DNA of 64,000 bases, taken from assembly GCA_019359515.1 (NCBI GenBank), contig JAHHHC010000006.1:62001-126000 (forward strand). Reading direction: 5' to 3'. Position numbers and translations under genes: made by a program. Under the pieces are notes generated by a model. That model was not told where the DNA came from. It did not search any database and worked only from the letters and a program-made list of their open reading frames with translations. This document shows, piece after piece, positions 27,028 to 35,917 of this stretch (positions are counted from its first letter, which is position 1; each line of letters begins with the position of its first letter). The DNA is from Desmonostoc vinosum HA7617-LM4. GTDB lineage: Bacteria > Cyanobacteriota > Cyanobacteriia > Cyanobacteriales > Nostocaceae.

Positions 27028-27934
27028 GAGAATTTTCTCCTTAATTCAAATTCCTTGGTAAACGGTAAACTTCAGCAAGAACTTAAAGAATTGCAAGTTA
27101 CCATCAAGCAAGGACTGTGGGAATACACTTGTTTGGAAGTACAAGCAAGGCTTGCTTCCACAGGCTGAGGTTGACGACTAGATTACCTAATCAGACTTTG
27201 CTTGTAAGGCAGCGAGTTTGTTTGCTGGGTGATGTTTGCAAAATTAGAACGCTACCAAACTTCGACTTTCAAGAGGTAAGAGAACTTGATTTAAAGTTAA
27301 TAGTCAATCAAGTAATTTTTAAACTCTAGTAAATGTCTTTAGAGCCAAATAAGTTGCCAGAATTACATCTCTATCTAAATTTGCAAAATCCTCTTTTAAC
27401 CGAAATTTTGCTCTGCCAAAAGAATAAAATTACAAACTTTTTAGAGTAAAAATGTAGTCACTTGAGGCTGATTATTTGCCTTTTAAGAGTCGAATTTTTC
27501 GCATGTCTTTTATGAAATCTACCAGCCTTAATTACTATATTTTGCTAATATTAAGAAAAAATTTTCTGTTTTTTAAGATTTAAGAGCTTTAAGATTAAGG
27601 TTTAGTATTTACTGTTAACAAAACCAAAACGTTATAAGCAAAAATGTTTGTAGTTGCGCTTTAGGACTCAATAGACTTCAAAGTTCATCGCCACATTTTA
27701 GGTTTGTCACACCACTAGATAAAAAGTAAATCTCAAATGAGAATAAAATTTGCCTTCTTGACAAGCAGTTATTATATTACAGCTTTAACCTAACACACCA
27801 TTTTATAAGCAGTGCATTAGGTTAAAGTTATGATTATAATTTTTGCGGCAAATTAATTGTATGATTAACAAAATGCCAGTTTCAGCAAAACTCTCTATCA
27901 GACTGTGTAGAAAAGCTATTATCCTTTTATTTAG
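27028..27934. other. AT-rich intergenic region
   Basis: Nothing convincing is encoded here. A short 70-codon frame (27117-27329) lacks a good start. Local hairpins occur near 27132-27164 (TGGAAG...CTTCCA). Confidence 0.6.
27783..27827 (-). terminator. Long-loop hairpin after the PEP-CTERM gene
   Basis: CTTTAACCTAA (27783-27793) and TTAGGTTAAAG (27817-27827) form an 11-bp stem with a 23-nt loop, about 110 bp after the PEP-CTERM gene stop. A terminator role is possible but the T-tract is weak. Confidence 0.4.
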
Positions 27935-28684
27935 CTAAATCAAAACTTTTTTACCTTTGTGTCGTCGAGAAAAAGCTAATCCTAAACTTGCAGAAATTAG
28001 CAGCCCACCGATAATTGAAGGTTCCGGAACTGCTGGTGTTGTTTGCTCTTGGAGAGTTACATTGACTTTTAAAGAAAAAGTATCAATGCCATTTCCAAAA
28101 GCTCCTAAATCACCGCTTCTGACTCCTATATCAAACAGTCCAAGCAGTTCTGTTGGCGTACTACCATCATTTAGTTGGGGCAGATAACTAGCTTCAGGCA
28201 CTACTAAATTACCGTCATCAAACCAACTTCCCTGCGCTGAGTTATAAGTAACGGGAGTTGAAAAATTTATGCCATTATCAATACTAGAAGTAGAGTTACC
28301 AAGATCAAATCTCCATTCATTGATTGCTTCTCCTCTTAGGGTAGTTCCTGGAGGAATAAACCCAGAGTTAGAATCTGTAGTTAAGAGAAAATCTAAATTA
28401 TAGTTACCTGAAGCAACTCGCTGAATATTGGTACTTAACTTTAGGTTAGAAAACAAAGAAGAATTAGAATTAAGGGAAGCAGATGCTTGCCCAAGAGTTA
28501 AGTTTGAAGCTTGGTGACTAACTACCCTGCCAGATGGCGAGACGACGATAAAAGCTGCGTCAAATTTATCTTCTAAAACTAAATCTTGCGTCTGTGCCTT
28601 AGCTGTTTCACTAGTCAGAAGAGTTACGCTTAAGGATAAACATGTGGCTGTCGCTACTAAAGTTACGCGATTAAAGATAGGCAT
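27935..28684 (-). CDS. PEP-CTERM sorting domain protein
   Basis: This 249-residue exported protein has an N-terminal signal peptide (residues 1 to about 30, ending TAKAQ). The middle is Ser/Asn/Thr-rich. The C-terminal sorting tag is VPEPSIIGGLLISASLGLAF followed by RRHKGKK. PEP-CTERM proteins are handled by exosortase and placed on the surface or in exopolysaccharide. No exosortase is nearby. The central domain (NEWRFDLGN, DTFSLKVNVTL) is not recognised. The gene is monocistronic. Confidence 0.88.
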   Translation of the reverse strand: MPIFNRVTLVATATCLSLSVTLLTSETAKAQTQDLVLEDKFDAAFIVVSPSGRVVSHQASNLTLGQASASLNSNSSLFSNLKLSTNIQRVASGNYNLDFLLTTDSNSGFIPPGTTLRGEAINEWRFDLGNSTSSIDNGINFSTPVTYNSAQGSWFDDGNLVVPEASYLPQLNDGSTPTELLGLFDIGVRSGDLGAFGNGIDTFSLKVNVTLQEQTTPAVPEPSIIGGLLISASLGLAFSRRHKGKKVLI

Positions 28685-29407
28685 AAAATTTCTTGGGAAG
28701 AGTGATAATTTAGATGGATTTCAAAAATGAAAAATAGTGCTAAGAGCCTATTTATTTAGATATATATAGCAAAACTTTTTCATGAAAACGATGTTTAACC
28801 ACTAGACCTCTTGTATAAACATTTTTTTGCCTTACGCAAAGAGAACTATTTTTGCAAGAAGTCTAATGGCTATTCATTAAACTCCGTAGAATTCATAAAA
28901 AATAGTTATTTAATTTTGATAAATAGATTTAGTCTTAGTCGGAAATTTCACTTGTATTCTACCAAATGCATTTAAAAAGTCAATTGAATTTTGTCGAATA
29001 AATATTTTAAAAATTCTAGTAATTTGCTGTAATTGTATAAAAGAGACGTTGACAAAATACACTAACAAATAAAAAAGCTACTATTAATTAATATATTTTT
29101 TAATGCATTATTTTTTCAATCTGTCAATGTTTTAGAACTAAATTGACTAGAACATTGAATGGAGAGACTTTAGCTATTGCTGAGCCTGTTTTAATTAATT
29201 TTGAAAAAATAAAATTTCCCCTAGATCATAAAAGTCTTTATAAAAGTGCGAACTATGGAAATTGGGGGAACACTGAGTCAAGTCAAAACCTATTTAGGTG
29301 CTGGCTATTTATATGGGGTTGAGAAAGCTGTGTAGCGGATAGGGAAATTCTTGGATGCTCTACACTTCAAACCCTAAAACAGAAGTGTTTCCAGAGGGAA
29401 TAAGACC
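28685..29407. other. AT-rich intergenic region between divergent genes
   Basis: No gene is supported. It contains the small inverted-repeat element at 28799-28869 and should hold the promoters of the PEP-CTERM gene and of the propeller gene. Confidence 0.6.
28799..28869. mobile_element. 71-bp element with imperfect terminal inverted repeats
   Basis: The left end CCACTAGACCTCTTGTA and the inverted right end CCATTAGACTTCTTGCA match at 14 of 17 bases. The left 29 bases recur with one mismatch at 36289-36317 (opposite strand), at the 3' end of a hicB gene. No transposase is present, so it would be non-autonomous. Confidence 0.6.
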
Positions 29408-30529
29408 GTGGTACTGTTTTACAAGCATACTAGTTTAGTAATAACTTCTATATTGCTCGGGGCGATCGCCATACCGAGCATTAACCTGGTAGCAATGAAT
29501 CCGGCGAGGGCGCAAAAAATTGGTCAAAATGCACCACCAGGGCGAATTTCTAACGTCAAACCATCTGAGTCTGTCCCTTCCTATCCCGCTGTTGCACCAC
29601 CACCACGAGTAAATCCCCTACCAGATCAGCGGGGAGTGGAAGAAAAGTTAATAGACACAGATTATCGTGTCAGTAACTTGTTGGGAGATTTTGCAGGTAA
29701 TCTTTGGGTGGGTTCCTGGCGGGGATTATCTCGGATTGACCCCAACACGGGCAAGATTATCAGTCGCGTGAGTTTACCGAATGTGGCTATTGGTGCTTTA
29801 GCCCAAGACAAAGTAGGGCGTCTGTGGGTGGGAAGTTATGAGGGACTAATCCGGGTAGACCCCCGTACTAACGAAATTACAGCGCAGAATTTATTTTTAC
29901 CTTCCAAACGGGTGTTATCGCTGTTGATTGATAAGCGGGGTTATTTGTGGACGGGAACTGATAACGGTTTAGCTTTAATTAGTCCTGATCAAGGCTTGAT
30001 TATGACAACATTAAAAAATCTGCCTGGTGTGAGTGCTAACGCTTTGACGTTAGATGCTGAAGGTCATCTGTGGATTGGCACTCTTGATGGACTCGTGCGC
30101 GTTAACACTGCTAGTGCCACAATCGCCAAGCAAATCGGTGAATTACCAGGAACAACAGTACAAGCTTTAGCCATCAGCCCAGAAGGCTTAATTTGGGCAG
30201 GAATGCCTAATAATTTATTAGTGATTAACCCCAAAACCGGGGTGGTGCTGCGGTCTGTGACACGCTTACGGGGGCGTAATGTCACAGCGGTAAGATTTGC
30301 TAAAGATGGTAGTATCTGGGTCGGCACTAGCGATGGTTTGTTACGATTAAATCCAAATACAGGAGCTGTATTAGACGAAGTTGCTGGACTTCCTTCTAGC
30401 CGGGTTCTTGCCCTTGTACCCGACATTGGCAATAAATTATGGATTGGTACTAGTGAAGGTCTAGCTTGGCTAATGCCCAAAATGGGAAGTGCAAAACCAC
30501 ATCTTGCTTTCAGTCGGGCTGTTAAATGA
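29408..30529 (+). CDS. Exported propeller protein with two-component-regulator-propeller repeats
   Basis: This 373-residue protein starts from GTG with an AGAGGG site upstream. A signal peptide covers residues 1 to about 36, ending NPARAQ. A Pro-rich segment follows (residues 40-80). The rest is about seven repeats of the type GxLWVGTxxGLxRxDPxTG (for example GNLWVGSWRGLSRIDPNTG, GSIWVGTSDGLLRLNPNTG), the Reg_prop pattern that folds as a beta-propeller. It is probably periplasmic and binding rather than catalytic. The closest enzyme with this look is virginiamycin B lyase, but no catalytic residues are evident. panB follows 84 bp later. Confidence 0.8.
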   Translation: MVLFYKHTSLVITSILLGAIAIPSINLVAMNPARAQKIGQNAPPGRISNVKPSESVPSYPAVAPPPRVNPLPDQRGVEEKLIDTDYRVSNLLGDFAGNLWVGSWRGLSRIDPNTGKIISRVSLPNVAIGALAQDKVGRLWVGSYEGLIRVDPRTNEITAQNLFLPSKRVLSLLIDKRGYLWTGTDNGLALISPDQGLIMTTLKNLPGVSANALTLDAEGHLWIGTLDGLVRVNTASATIAKQIGELPGTTVQALAISPEGLIWAGMPNNLLVINPKTGVVLRSVTRLRGRNVTAVRFAKDGSIWVGTSDGLLRLNPNTGAVLDEVAGLPSSRVLALVPDIGNKLWIGTSEGLAWLMPKMGSAKPHLAFSRAVK

Positions 30530-30530
30530 G

Positions 30531-30605
30531 GGAGTGGTGAGTGGGGAGTGGGGAGTAGTGAAATTCCTTACTTTCTACTCCCTACTCCCTACTCCCTACT
30601 CCCTA
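30531..30605. repeat. GGGAGTG and inverse ACTCCCT heptamer tracts
   Basis: A few GGGGAGT units are followed by four TACTCCC units on the opposite sense, so the two arms could pair as a long hairpin ahead of panB. Confidence 0.8.
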
Positions 30606-30613
30606 ATAAAAAA

Positions 30614-31384
30614 ATGGCAGTAACTACCCAGCAATTAATTCAATGGAAACAACAAGGACGTTCAATTGTCGCGTTGACCGCTTGGGATTATGCGATCGCT
30701 CAACTGATCGACGCTGCTGGTGTAGACTTAATCCTTGTGGGGGATTCTATGGCGGTGGTGCTTGGGTATGAAACAACACTACCGATTAATTTAGAAGAGA
30801 TGCTCTACCATGCCAAGGCTGTGCGTCGAGGAGTACAACGGGCGTTGGTGGTGGTAGATTTACCATTTTTGACATATCAAGAAAGTTTGCAACAAGCAAT
30901 GCACTCCGCTGGGCGGGTGCTGAAAGAAACGGGCGCACAGGCGGTAAAGTTAGAGGGTGGTTATCCTGCGATCGCAGAAACAATTCATCGTTTGGTGCAA
31001 GCAGGAATTCCAGTTATGGGGCATGTGGGATTAACACCACAATCGATACATCAAATTGGCTTGCGACAACAGGGTAAAACTCAACAACAGGCACAGAGAA
31101 TTTTAGATGAAGCGATCGCTCTTGAACAAGCGGGTGCATTTGCCGTAGTCTTAGAGCATATACCCGCAGATTTGGCAATGCAGATTACGCAAAAACTGAG
31201 CATTCCCACAATTGGTATTGGTGCAGGGCCACACTGCGACGGACAAATTTTAGTTACCTCCGATGTGATCGGACTTGCACAGAAGCATCCACCGTTTGCC
31301 AAAGTTTATACAAATCTGCGTGAGACAATTACTAAAGCTGTACAAGATTATGTCATGGAAGTGCAAGAGCGCAAGTTTCCGTAA
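30614..31384 (+). CDS. panB: 3-methyl-2-oxobutanoate hydroxymethyltransferase
   Basis: This 256-residue PanB starts [25 protein letters not shown]. It has the metal-binding LVGDSMAVV segment, [10 protein letters not shown], and VKLEGG with the substrate Lys/Glu. The enzyme transfers a methylene group to 2-oxoisovalerate, the first committed step to pantothenate and CoA. The ATG at 30614 is used; an upstream in-frame GTG (30548) would add 22 residues translated from the heptamer repeat. panB stands apart from other pan genes. Confidence 0.96.
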   Translation: MAVTTQQLIQWKQQGRSIVALTAWDYAIAQLIDAAGVDLILVGDSMAVVLGYETTLPINLEEMLYHAKAVRRGVQRALVVVDLPFLTYQESLQQAMHSAGRVLKETGAQAVKLEGGYPAIAETIHRLVQAGIPVMGHVGLTPQSIHQIGLRQQGKTQQQAQRILDEAIALEQAGAFAVVLEHIPADLAMQITQKLSIPTIGIGAGPHCDGQILVTSDVIGLAQKHPPFAKVYTNLRETITKAVQDYVMEVQERKFP

Positions 31385-31385
31385 A

Positions 31386-31485
31386 AGGGACTGGGGACTG
31401 GGGACTGGGGACTGGGGACTGGGGACTGGGGACTGGGGACTGGGGATTGGGGACTGGGGATTGGGGACTGGGGACTGGGGACTGG
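31386..31485. repeat. GGGGACT heptamer array downstream of panB
   Basis: About fourteen tandem GGGGACT/GGGGATT units make a 100-bp array. They are the reverse complement class of the in-frame array at 20043-20168. Confidence 0.95.
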
Positions 31486-31563
31486 GTGTAAAATCGCTCA
31501 TATTATGGTGGTTGCTCATTACCCACCACCAAATTTTAAAAAACTTTTCCCAGTACCCATATA

Positions 31564-32559
31564 TTATCCAAAACAACGGGGAATTTCGTTATCAGAGTTC
31601 CCGTAGTAATCTAAAATTTCGTGAGTCCGCTTAACCATTGATTCCATTAAAATTGCCATGTTCTTTTTAACTGTCAATTGTTCTTGTGGTGAGACATAAG
31701 AAATTTCTGCAAGTAACAATCTTGTGATATCTTCATGCTCTCCCTCTTCATTAATGCCAGCGTGCAGTAACATGGGTTTATAGAATTCAGTAGGTAATTC
31801 TTTTGCATGACACTGCTGTTTAAACAATTCATGAAACATCTTGTCGTCTTGCTCAAACAGCAACAATGCCGCTTTAAATGTTAAAGGATGTTGGTAAGCA
31901 AACACTCCTAAACTAGAACAAACAGCAAAAGTCATTGGTAAAGGTTGCATCTTTTTTAGTTGTTCTGGTTTAATTCCAACACTACTTAAAGAATTCTCAA
32001 TCAACCGATCATGATGCAACTCAGAAACATAAAAATCTCGCAAGATTTTTTGAGTAGTTGCTGATTCATAATTTGCTAAGGATGGAGCCAAAAGCATCGG
32101 ACACAGATGAGTAACATGATAGGATTCCAATGCATAACCAATCAACTGTTCTTTAGTGATTGTTCCATCAGCCATTTTTTGCGAAAATAGTGAGGGCGGT
32201 AATTGTGCTTTCAAGTATTCCAAAAATCGGTATAATTCTCGATAAAATTGTTGTCCGCTAACTCCATGGGATTCAATCTTACTTTGAGTTTCTATCAAAA
32301 AACCACGACGTTCAAAGTCCATTAACAAATCAGGAATATCTTCTTGAAGTTCTGGACAAGCTTGAGCTAATTCCTTTAGTGATAATCCACCTATTTGCAA
32401 AAGCTTGAATAATTGATTTGTCTCTTCATAATATTCTGGTGGGATTGCTATAGAACATCCTTGGTCAAGATAACGAATCTCCACTTCGTTATCTCGAAAG
32501 TTCAAAATTACACCTTTTTTAAATAAAGGTTGCTGCAATAAAGTTTGAGTTACTATCAT
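31564..32559 (-). CDS. RRE (PqqD-like) plus haem-oxygenase-like metal-enzyme fusion, candidate RiPP modifying enzyme
   Basis: This 331-residue protein has two parts. Residues 10-90 form a PqqD/RRE-like winged helix ([20 protein letters not shown], then [17 protein letters not shown] and [12 protein letters not shown]). Residues 100-315 are an all-helical domain resembling PqqC/TenA/haem-oxygenase-like diiron oxidases. Plausible metal ligands are E145/H148 (ESYH), E180/H182/H183 (ELHHD) and E274/H275/D277 (EHED). The ATG at 32559 is chosen because AGGA is 8 bp upstream; one at 32565 is only 2 bp from it. It is the third gene after a double-glycine precursor and a homologous protein, so oxidative peptide modification is inferred. 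Confidence 0.75.
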   Translation of the reverse strand: MIVTQTLLQQPLFKKGVILNFRDNEVEIRYLDQGCSIAIPPEYYEETNQLFKLLQIGGLSLKELAQACPELQEDIPDLLMDFERRGFLIETQSKIESHGVSGQQFYRELYRFLEYLKAQLPPSLFSQKMADGTITKEQLIGYALESYHVTHLCPMLLAPSLANYESATTQKILRDFYVSELHHDRLIENSLSSVGIKPEQLKKMQPLPMTFAVCSSLGVFAYQHPLTFKAALLLFEQDDKMFHELFKQQCHAKELPTEFYKPMLLHAGINEEGEHEDITRLLLAEISYVSPQEQLTVKKNMAILMESMVKRTHEILDYYGNSDNEIPRCFG

Positions 32560-32585
32560 TATCATCTTCCTGATTTAATTTAAAT

Positions 32586-32675
32586 AGTTCCGTGGGTTGA
32601 AGTCCCCCAGTTCTATAATCGGCAAGTTTTGTGTTGGGGCCAAATCCCCATTACAAAATTTAATTACGAATTACG
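32586..32675. repeat. 90-bp structured repeat, copy A
   Basis: This copy lies between the two enzyme genes of the RiPP-like operon. It matches 45933-46022 at about 84 of 90 positions. AAGTTTTGT pairs with ACAAAATTT, and TGGGG with CCCCA, forming one long hairpin; a smaller hairpin lies at TTCTATAA. ATTACGA units and a mosaic repeat piece follow to 32725. Confidence 0.85.
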
Positions 32676-32725
32676 TTAGCGCAGCGGTAGCGAGTCCTCG
32701 AGTGTCATTACGAATTACGAATTAT

Positions 32726-33757
32726 TTAAATAATTGCTATGTGTCGCAGCAAATTATTAGTTCTAGTGTAGTGGTTCCAAATAGCTTGATAAAAGTTGTG
32801 ATAAATCTCCCCAAACAGATGGGTTTGTCTTGCTAATCTCTGCTTTGTTGACTCATCAACGTGAGTTATTTCTTGAAAAATCCGGCGAGTTAAGCTTTCT
32901 GATTCGTGATTTAGTTTAGTGGTGAGCAATTTTTGAATTGATTGGATAAAACTTGAGTCCAGTTCCGCTTGTTTACAAAAATGAAGATAGGATTCAAAAG
33001 TTTTTAATTTTTTCTGAGTTAAAACTCCTAAAATACTTAATAAAAAGAGTGAGTCAAAATTTGCCCAATACATCAAACCATTACACATTGCCATTGTTTC
33101 TGTGAGTGGCATTGATTCTATCAACTGTTCCCGACTAATACCAATAGTATTAAGTGCTGATAGTAAAAACTCATCTTGCCCTTGCTCTTGATAGTAAAGT
33201 TCTTTAATTAGTGCTTGAACTTTTGTTGAGCCTTGGAAATTAAGTATCGGAGAATAAAAATAATAGTAGTGAGATAGTAAGTAATAATGCTCTATGGCAA
33301 AGCCATACAGTATATTAGTGGATAAATTTGATGTTAGCAAATTGCTTGCTTGACAAAAGGGATTTTGATCAAGCAATTTATTCGCTAAATCTTCTAAATC
33401 TAAAATTGCTTCTGTACTAGAATTAATCTTTAAATGGGCAAGATCGTCAATGAATCCTTGCTTATCTAAACTTTGAATAATTCCATTAATAACTTCGGGA
33501 TTATGAGGAAAAACTTTTTGTTGTAACTCACTGAGGCTATGACTACCGTCCATCATCGAGAAAAGCTTTTGTAACCTTTCTCTTGATTGTTCGTTAAACT
33601 CAAAAGCCAAAAATCGCCCATTTTGCGAAAAAATCATCTGCCCTTGATAAAAATTAACTTGGCAAGCTAAGCGAGGATACATCGGTGTAATTTCTTGAGT
33701 TACTACAACGCTTTTAATTTGACTGGTGTTACTTTTATTAGCTGTAGATTGAGACAT
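32726..33757 (-). CDS. RRE (PqqD-like) plus degenerate haem-oxygenase-like protein
   Basis: This 343-residue homologue of the downstream gene has an N-terminal RRE-like domain at about residues 20-110 (MDGSHSLSELQQKVFPHNPE, then IIQSLDKQGFIDDL) and a helical domain to the end. Aligning the helices, E is kept (AIEHYY, KELYYQEQG), but H148 becomes Tyr, H182/H183 become Gly/Gln and H275 becomes Ser. The metal site therefore looks lost. It may be a non-catalytic partner or leader-binding scaffold. The ATG at 33757 has GGGAGAA about 10 bp upstream; an in-frame TTG at 33775 is rejected. It is separated from the precursor by a hairpin with a T-tract. Confidence 0.72.
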   Translation of the reverse strand: MSQSTANKSNTSQIKSVVVTQEITPMYPRLACQVNFYQGQMIFSQNGRFLAFEFNEQSRERLQKLFSMMDGSHSLSELQQKVFPHNPEVINGIIQSLDKQGFIDDLAHLKINSSTEAILDLEDLANKLLDQNPFCQASNLLTSNLSTNILYGFAIEHYYLLSHYYYFYSPILNFQGSTKVQALIKELYYQEQGQDEFLLSALNTIGISREQLIESMPLTETMAMCNGLMYWANFDSLFLLSILGVLTQKKLKTFESYLHFCKQAELDSSFIQSIQKLLTTKLNHESESLTRRIFQEITHVDESTKQRLARQTHLFGEIYHNFYQAIWNHYTRTNNLLRHIAII

Positions 33758-33811
33758 TGAAATATTTTCTCCCAAGATGTATTTATTATTTTATTTGAGC
33801 TATTTTCGCCT

Positions 33812-33852
33812 AAAAACCTTTACTTCTTAATAAGATAATTAAGAAGCAAAGG
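33812..33852 (-). terminator. Attenuator-type terminator between precursor and enzyme genes
   Basis: On the minus strand CCTTTG-CTTCTTAAT and ATTAAGAAG-TAAAGG pair as a 15-bp stem (one G-U) with a 6-nt loop, followed by TTTTT. Its place after the small peptide gene suggests partial termination, giving more precursor than enzyme. Confidence 0.75.
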
Positions 33853-33917
33853 TGTTGAATCAAAAGAGTTTATAGAATCACCGGTGAATAAAGTGAGGTT
33901 ATTTGCTGAAATGGAAC

Positions 33918-34127
33918 TTACAGAATGACAATTGTATAAGGTAATGTAGTTTTACCTGTCAAAGTACAAGTAAAGACAGTGGGGTAAGTTAGTACAGTTG
34001 GGTAAATCAACCGTCCACCCGTTACACTTTCTAGTTCGTTGCTGCTGAGTTCGTTGAGGAAAGTTTCAGAATCTTCAAACAATTCAGCGCCTGTGTTTTT
34101 CAGTTCAGTAATTTTAAGTTTTGCCAT
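33918..34127 (-). CDS. Candidate RiPP precursor peptide with double-glycine leader
   Basis: This 69-residue peptide starts MAKLKITELKN. The leader is acidic (ELFEDSETFLNELSSNELES) and ends VTGG at residues 35-38, the classic double-glycine cleavage signature preceded by an ELSxxELxxV pattern. The 31-residue core begins RLIYPTVLTYPTVFTCTL and ends PYTIVIL. It repeats YPTV, holds three Tyr-Pro or Pro-Tyr pairs, many Thr, one Cys and hydrophobic beta-branched residues. The ATG at 34127 is preferred to an in-frame TTG (34142). It is the first gene of the operon with two RRE-containing proteins. No C39 peptidase or ABC exporter is nearby, so maturation would need one elsewhere. Confidence 0.78.
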   Translation of the reverse strand: MAKLKITELKNTGAELFEDSETFLNELSSNELESVTGGRLIYPTVLTYPTVFTCTLTGKTTLPYTIVIL

Positions 34128-34698
34128 TTGAATTACATCCAATAAATCGATATTGTTTGGGAAATCAAAGATTAGTATTTTTGATTTCTGAATATAGCTT
34201 AAGTGAATATAATTGGAATTAGCTAGGTTTTTTTATTGATAATTGAGACGTTAGAAAACTATTTTTGTCTCTTTTATAGTTTGTTGATATTTACGCGTTT
34301 TGATCAAATTGCTTTCTGTGTATCTTCTCTGTGAAAAAGCTGAAAATCTCCCAGCGTTCTTGGAGTTTTTTTTCATATTTTTACTGGCTTAATATTGAAA
34401 CAGTTATGTCATCAAAAACTAGTAGAGTTACTAATTGGGTTTGTCAGTTCTGTTGCTAAACCAAAGCTTTCTCTTTGTTCAGAGGTCGTAAGGACGGGTT
34501 TATCAAGATTTTCGCGAGTGATTAGGGCATATCTGTTACAAGTCTTATAGATAACAGTATTAAACTATTCCAAATTCCAAATTCCAAATTAAATACTGTT
34601 ACCCTGACTTAAACATAAGCTACGTATAGACACTCGTGGTATTAGACTCTAACATCCTAATAAAGTGAAATTTTAATGATTATTGTGGAGATTGCATA
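34128..34698. other. Intergenic region upstream of the precursor gene
   Basis: About 570 bp of AT-rich DNA lie between the divergent precursor gene and the ADP-ribosylglycohydrolase gene. I see no second precursor with a Gly-Gly leader. Three CCAAATT units occur at 34568-34588. Confidence 0.55.
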
Positions 34699-35640
34699 AT
34701 GCTAACCGCTGCAAAAACATTGTCTGGTTTGATGGGTTTATGTGTCGGTGATGCGTTGGGTGTACCAGTAGAGTTTACTAGCCGCGTTGAACGCATCAAA
34801 TCTCCAGTCACAAAGATGATAGGCTATGGCACATGGAATCAACCACCGGGAACTTGGTCGGATGACAGTTCTTTGACGTTTTGTTTAGCAGAGAGTCTTT
34901 GTAGAGGATATTCTTTAGATACGATCGCAAATTCCTTCTGGCGGTGGTACAAAGAAGCATACTGGACTGCGCGTGGAGAACTATTTGATATTGGTCAAAC
35001 CACCCATGCTGCAATTATGCGTTTAAAGCAAGGGGTTTTACCTCATCAAGCAGGTGGCAAAGTAGAGAACAGCAATGGTAACGGTTCCTTGATGAGAATT
35101 TTACCGATGGCTTATTGTCATAGAATCTTTACTTTAGGCGAATTGATTTGGCGGGTGCATGACGTTTCGGCGATTACTCATGGTCATGCGCGATCGCAAA
35201 TGGCCTGTGGCATTTATATTAGTATTGCAGTGGCATTATTAGAAGGGGCTGACCTACAAACAGCATATTTGCAAGGGTTAAAAGACATTAAAGAGATTTA
35301 TTCTGTCGGTGAATATATTTTAGAAAGACCCCACTTTGGTAGAGTTTTTAGTGGTGAGATTGCCAAGTTACCAGTAGAAGAGATTAGTTCTGGGGGCTAT
35401 GTAATTGATACTTTAGAAGCATCCTTATGGTGTTTATTGAATAGCTCATCCTATTCTGAAGCAGTACTCAAGGCTGTTAACTTAGGTGGCGATACCGACA
35501 CTACCGCTGCTGTTACTGGTGGCTTAGCAGGGATTTACTACGGAGTCGAAGCTATTCCCCAACAATGGATAGAGCAAATAGCTCGTAAACAAGACATCAT
35601 TAATTTAGTAGAGCGTTTTGCAAGGGCTGTTTACAGCTAA
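34699..35640 (+). CDS. ADP-ribosylglycohydrolase family protein
   Basis: This 313-residue all-helical protein has both metal-binding signatures: GTWSDDSSLT near residue 53 and GGDTDTTAAVTGG near residue 262. It starts with the family's GLCVGDALGVPVEF. Members such as DraG and ARH3 remove ADP-ribose from proteins or nucleic acids. There is no DraT-like transferase in view, so the target is open. The following hicB starts 56 bp later, so a role alongside toxin-antitoxin genes is possible but not shown. The ATG at 34699 follows GTGGAG. Confidence 0.9.
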   Translation: MLTAAKTLSGLMGLCVGDALGVPVEFTSRVERIKSPVTKMIGYGTWNQPPGTWSDDSSLTFCLAESLCRGYSLDTIANSFWRWYKEAYWTARGELFDIGQTTHAAIMRLKQGVLPHQAGGKVENSNGNGSLMRILPMAYCHRIFTLGELIWRVHDVSAITHGHARSQMACGIYISIAVALLEGADLQTAYLQGLKDIKEIYSVGEYILERPHFGRVFSGEIAKLPVEEISSGGYVIDTLEASLWCLLNSSSYSEAVLKAVNLGGDTDTTAAVTGGLAGIYYGVEAIPQQWIEQIARKQDIINLVERFARAVYS

Positions 35641-35695
35641 TATGCGTAACTTCCTCTCCACTATTGATGTCTCGTTAAAATTAATAGCAAATTAT

Positions 35696-35917
35696 ATGGA
35701 AAACTCTTTTACTGCGGTATTTGAAAAGATAGATGAGTGGTATATTGGCTACGTTCAAGAGTTGCCTGGTGCAAATGCTCAAGAGAAAACTCTCGAAGAA
35801 GCAAGAGAAAGTCTACGAGAAGCAATAGAGTTAATTTTACTGTCAAATCGCGAACTTACAGAGCAACAACTCTCTGGTAAAAATGTTGTCCGTGAAAAGA
35901 TTACCGTTCAAATATAG
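35696..35917 (+). CDS. hicB: HicB-like antitoxin, first copy (intact)
   Basis: This 73-residue protein has the HicB fold pattern: FTAVFEKIDEWYIGYVQELP, then a helix EEARESLREAIELIL. HicB binds and blocks the HicA mRNA interferase and represses the operon. The ATG at 35696 gives the family start; upstream in-frame codons reach back into the previous gene. Its TAG stop overlaps the GTG of hicA by one base, the usual coupling. The hicA that follows is broken, so this antitoxin has no local partner. Confidence 0.88.
   Translation: MENSFTAVFEKIDEWYIGYVQELPGANAQEKTLEEARESLREAIELILLSNRELTEQQLSGKNVVREKITVQI

Noticed and set aside
34405-34458. 17-codon frame starting MSSKTS as a second RiPP precursor
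   Set aside because: It has no leader, no Gly-Gly and no ribosome site.
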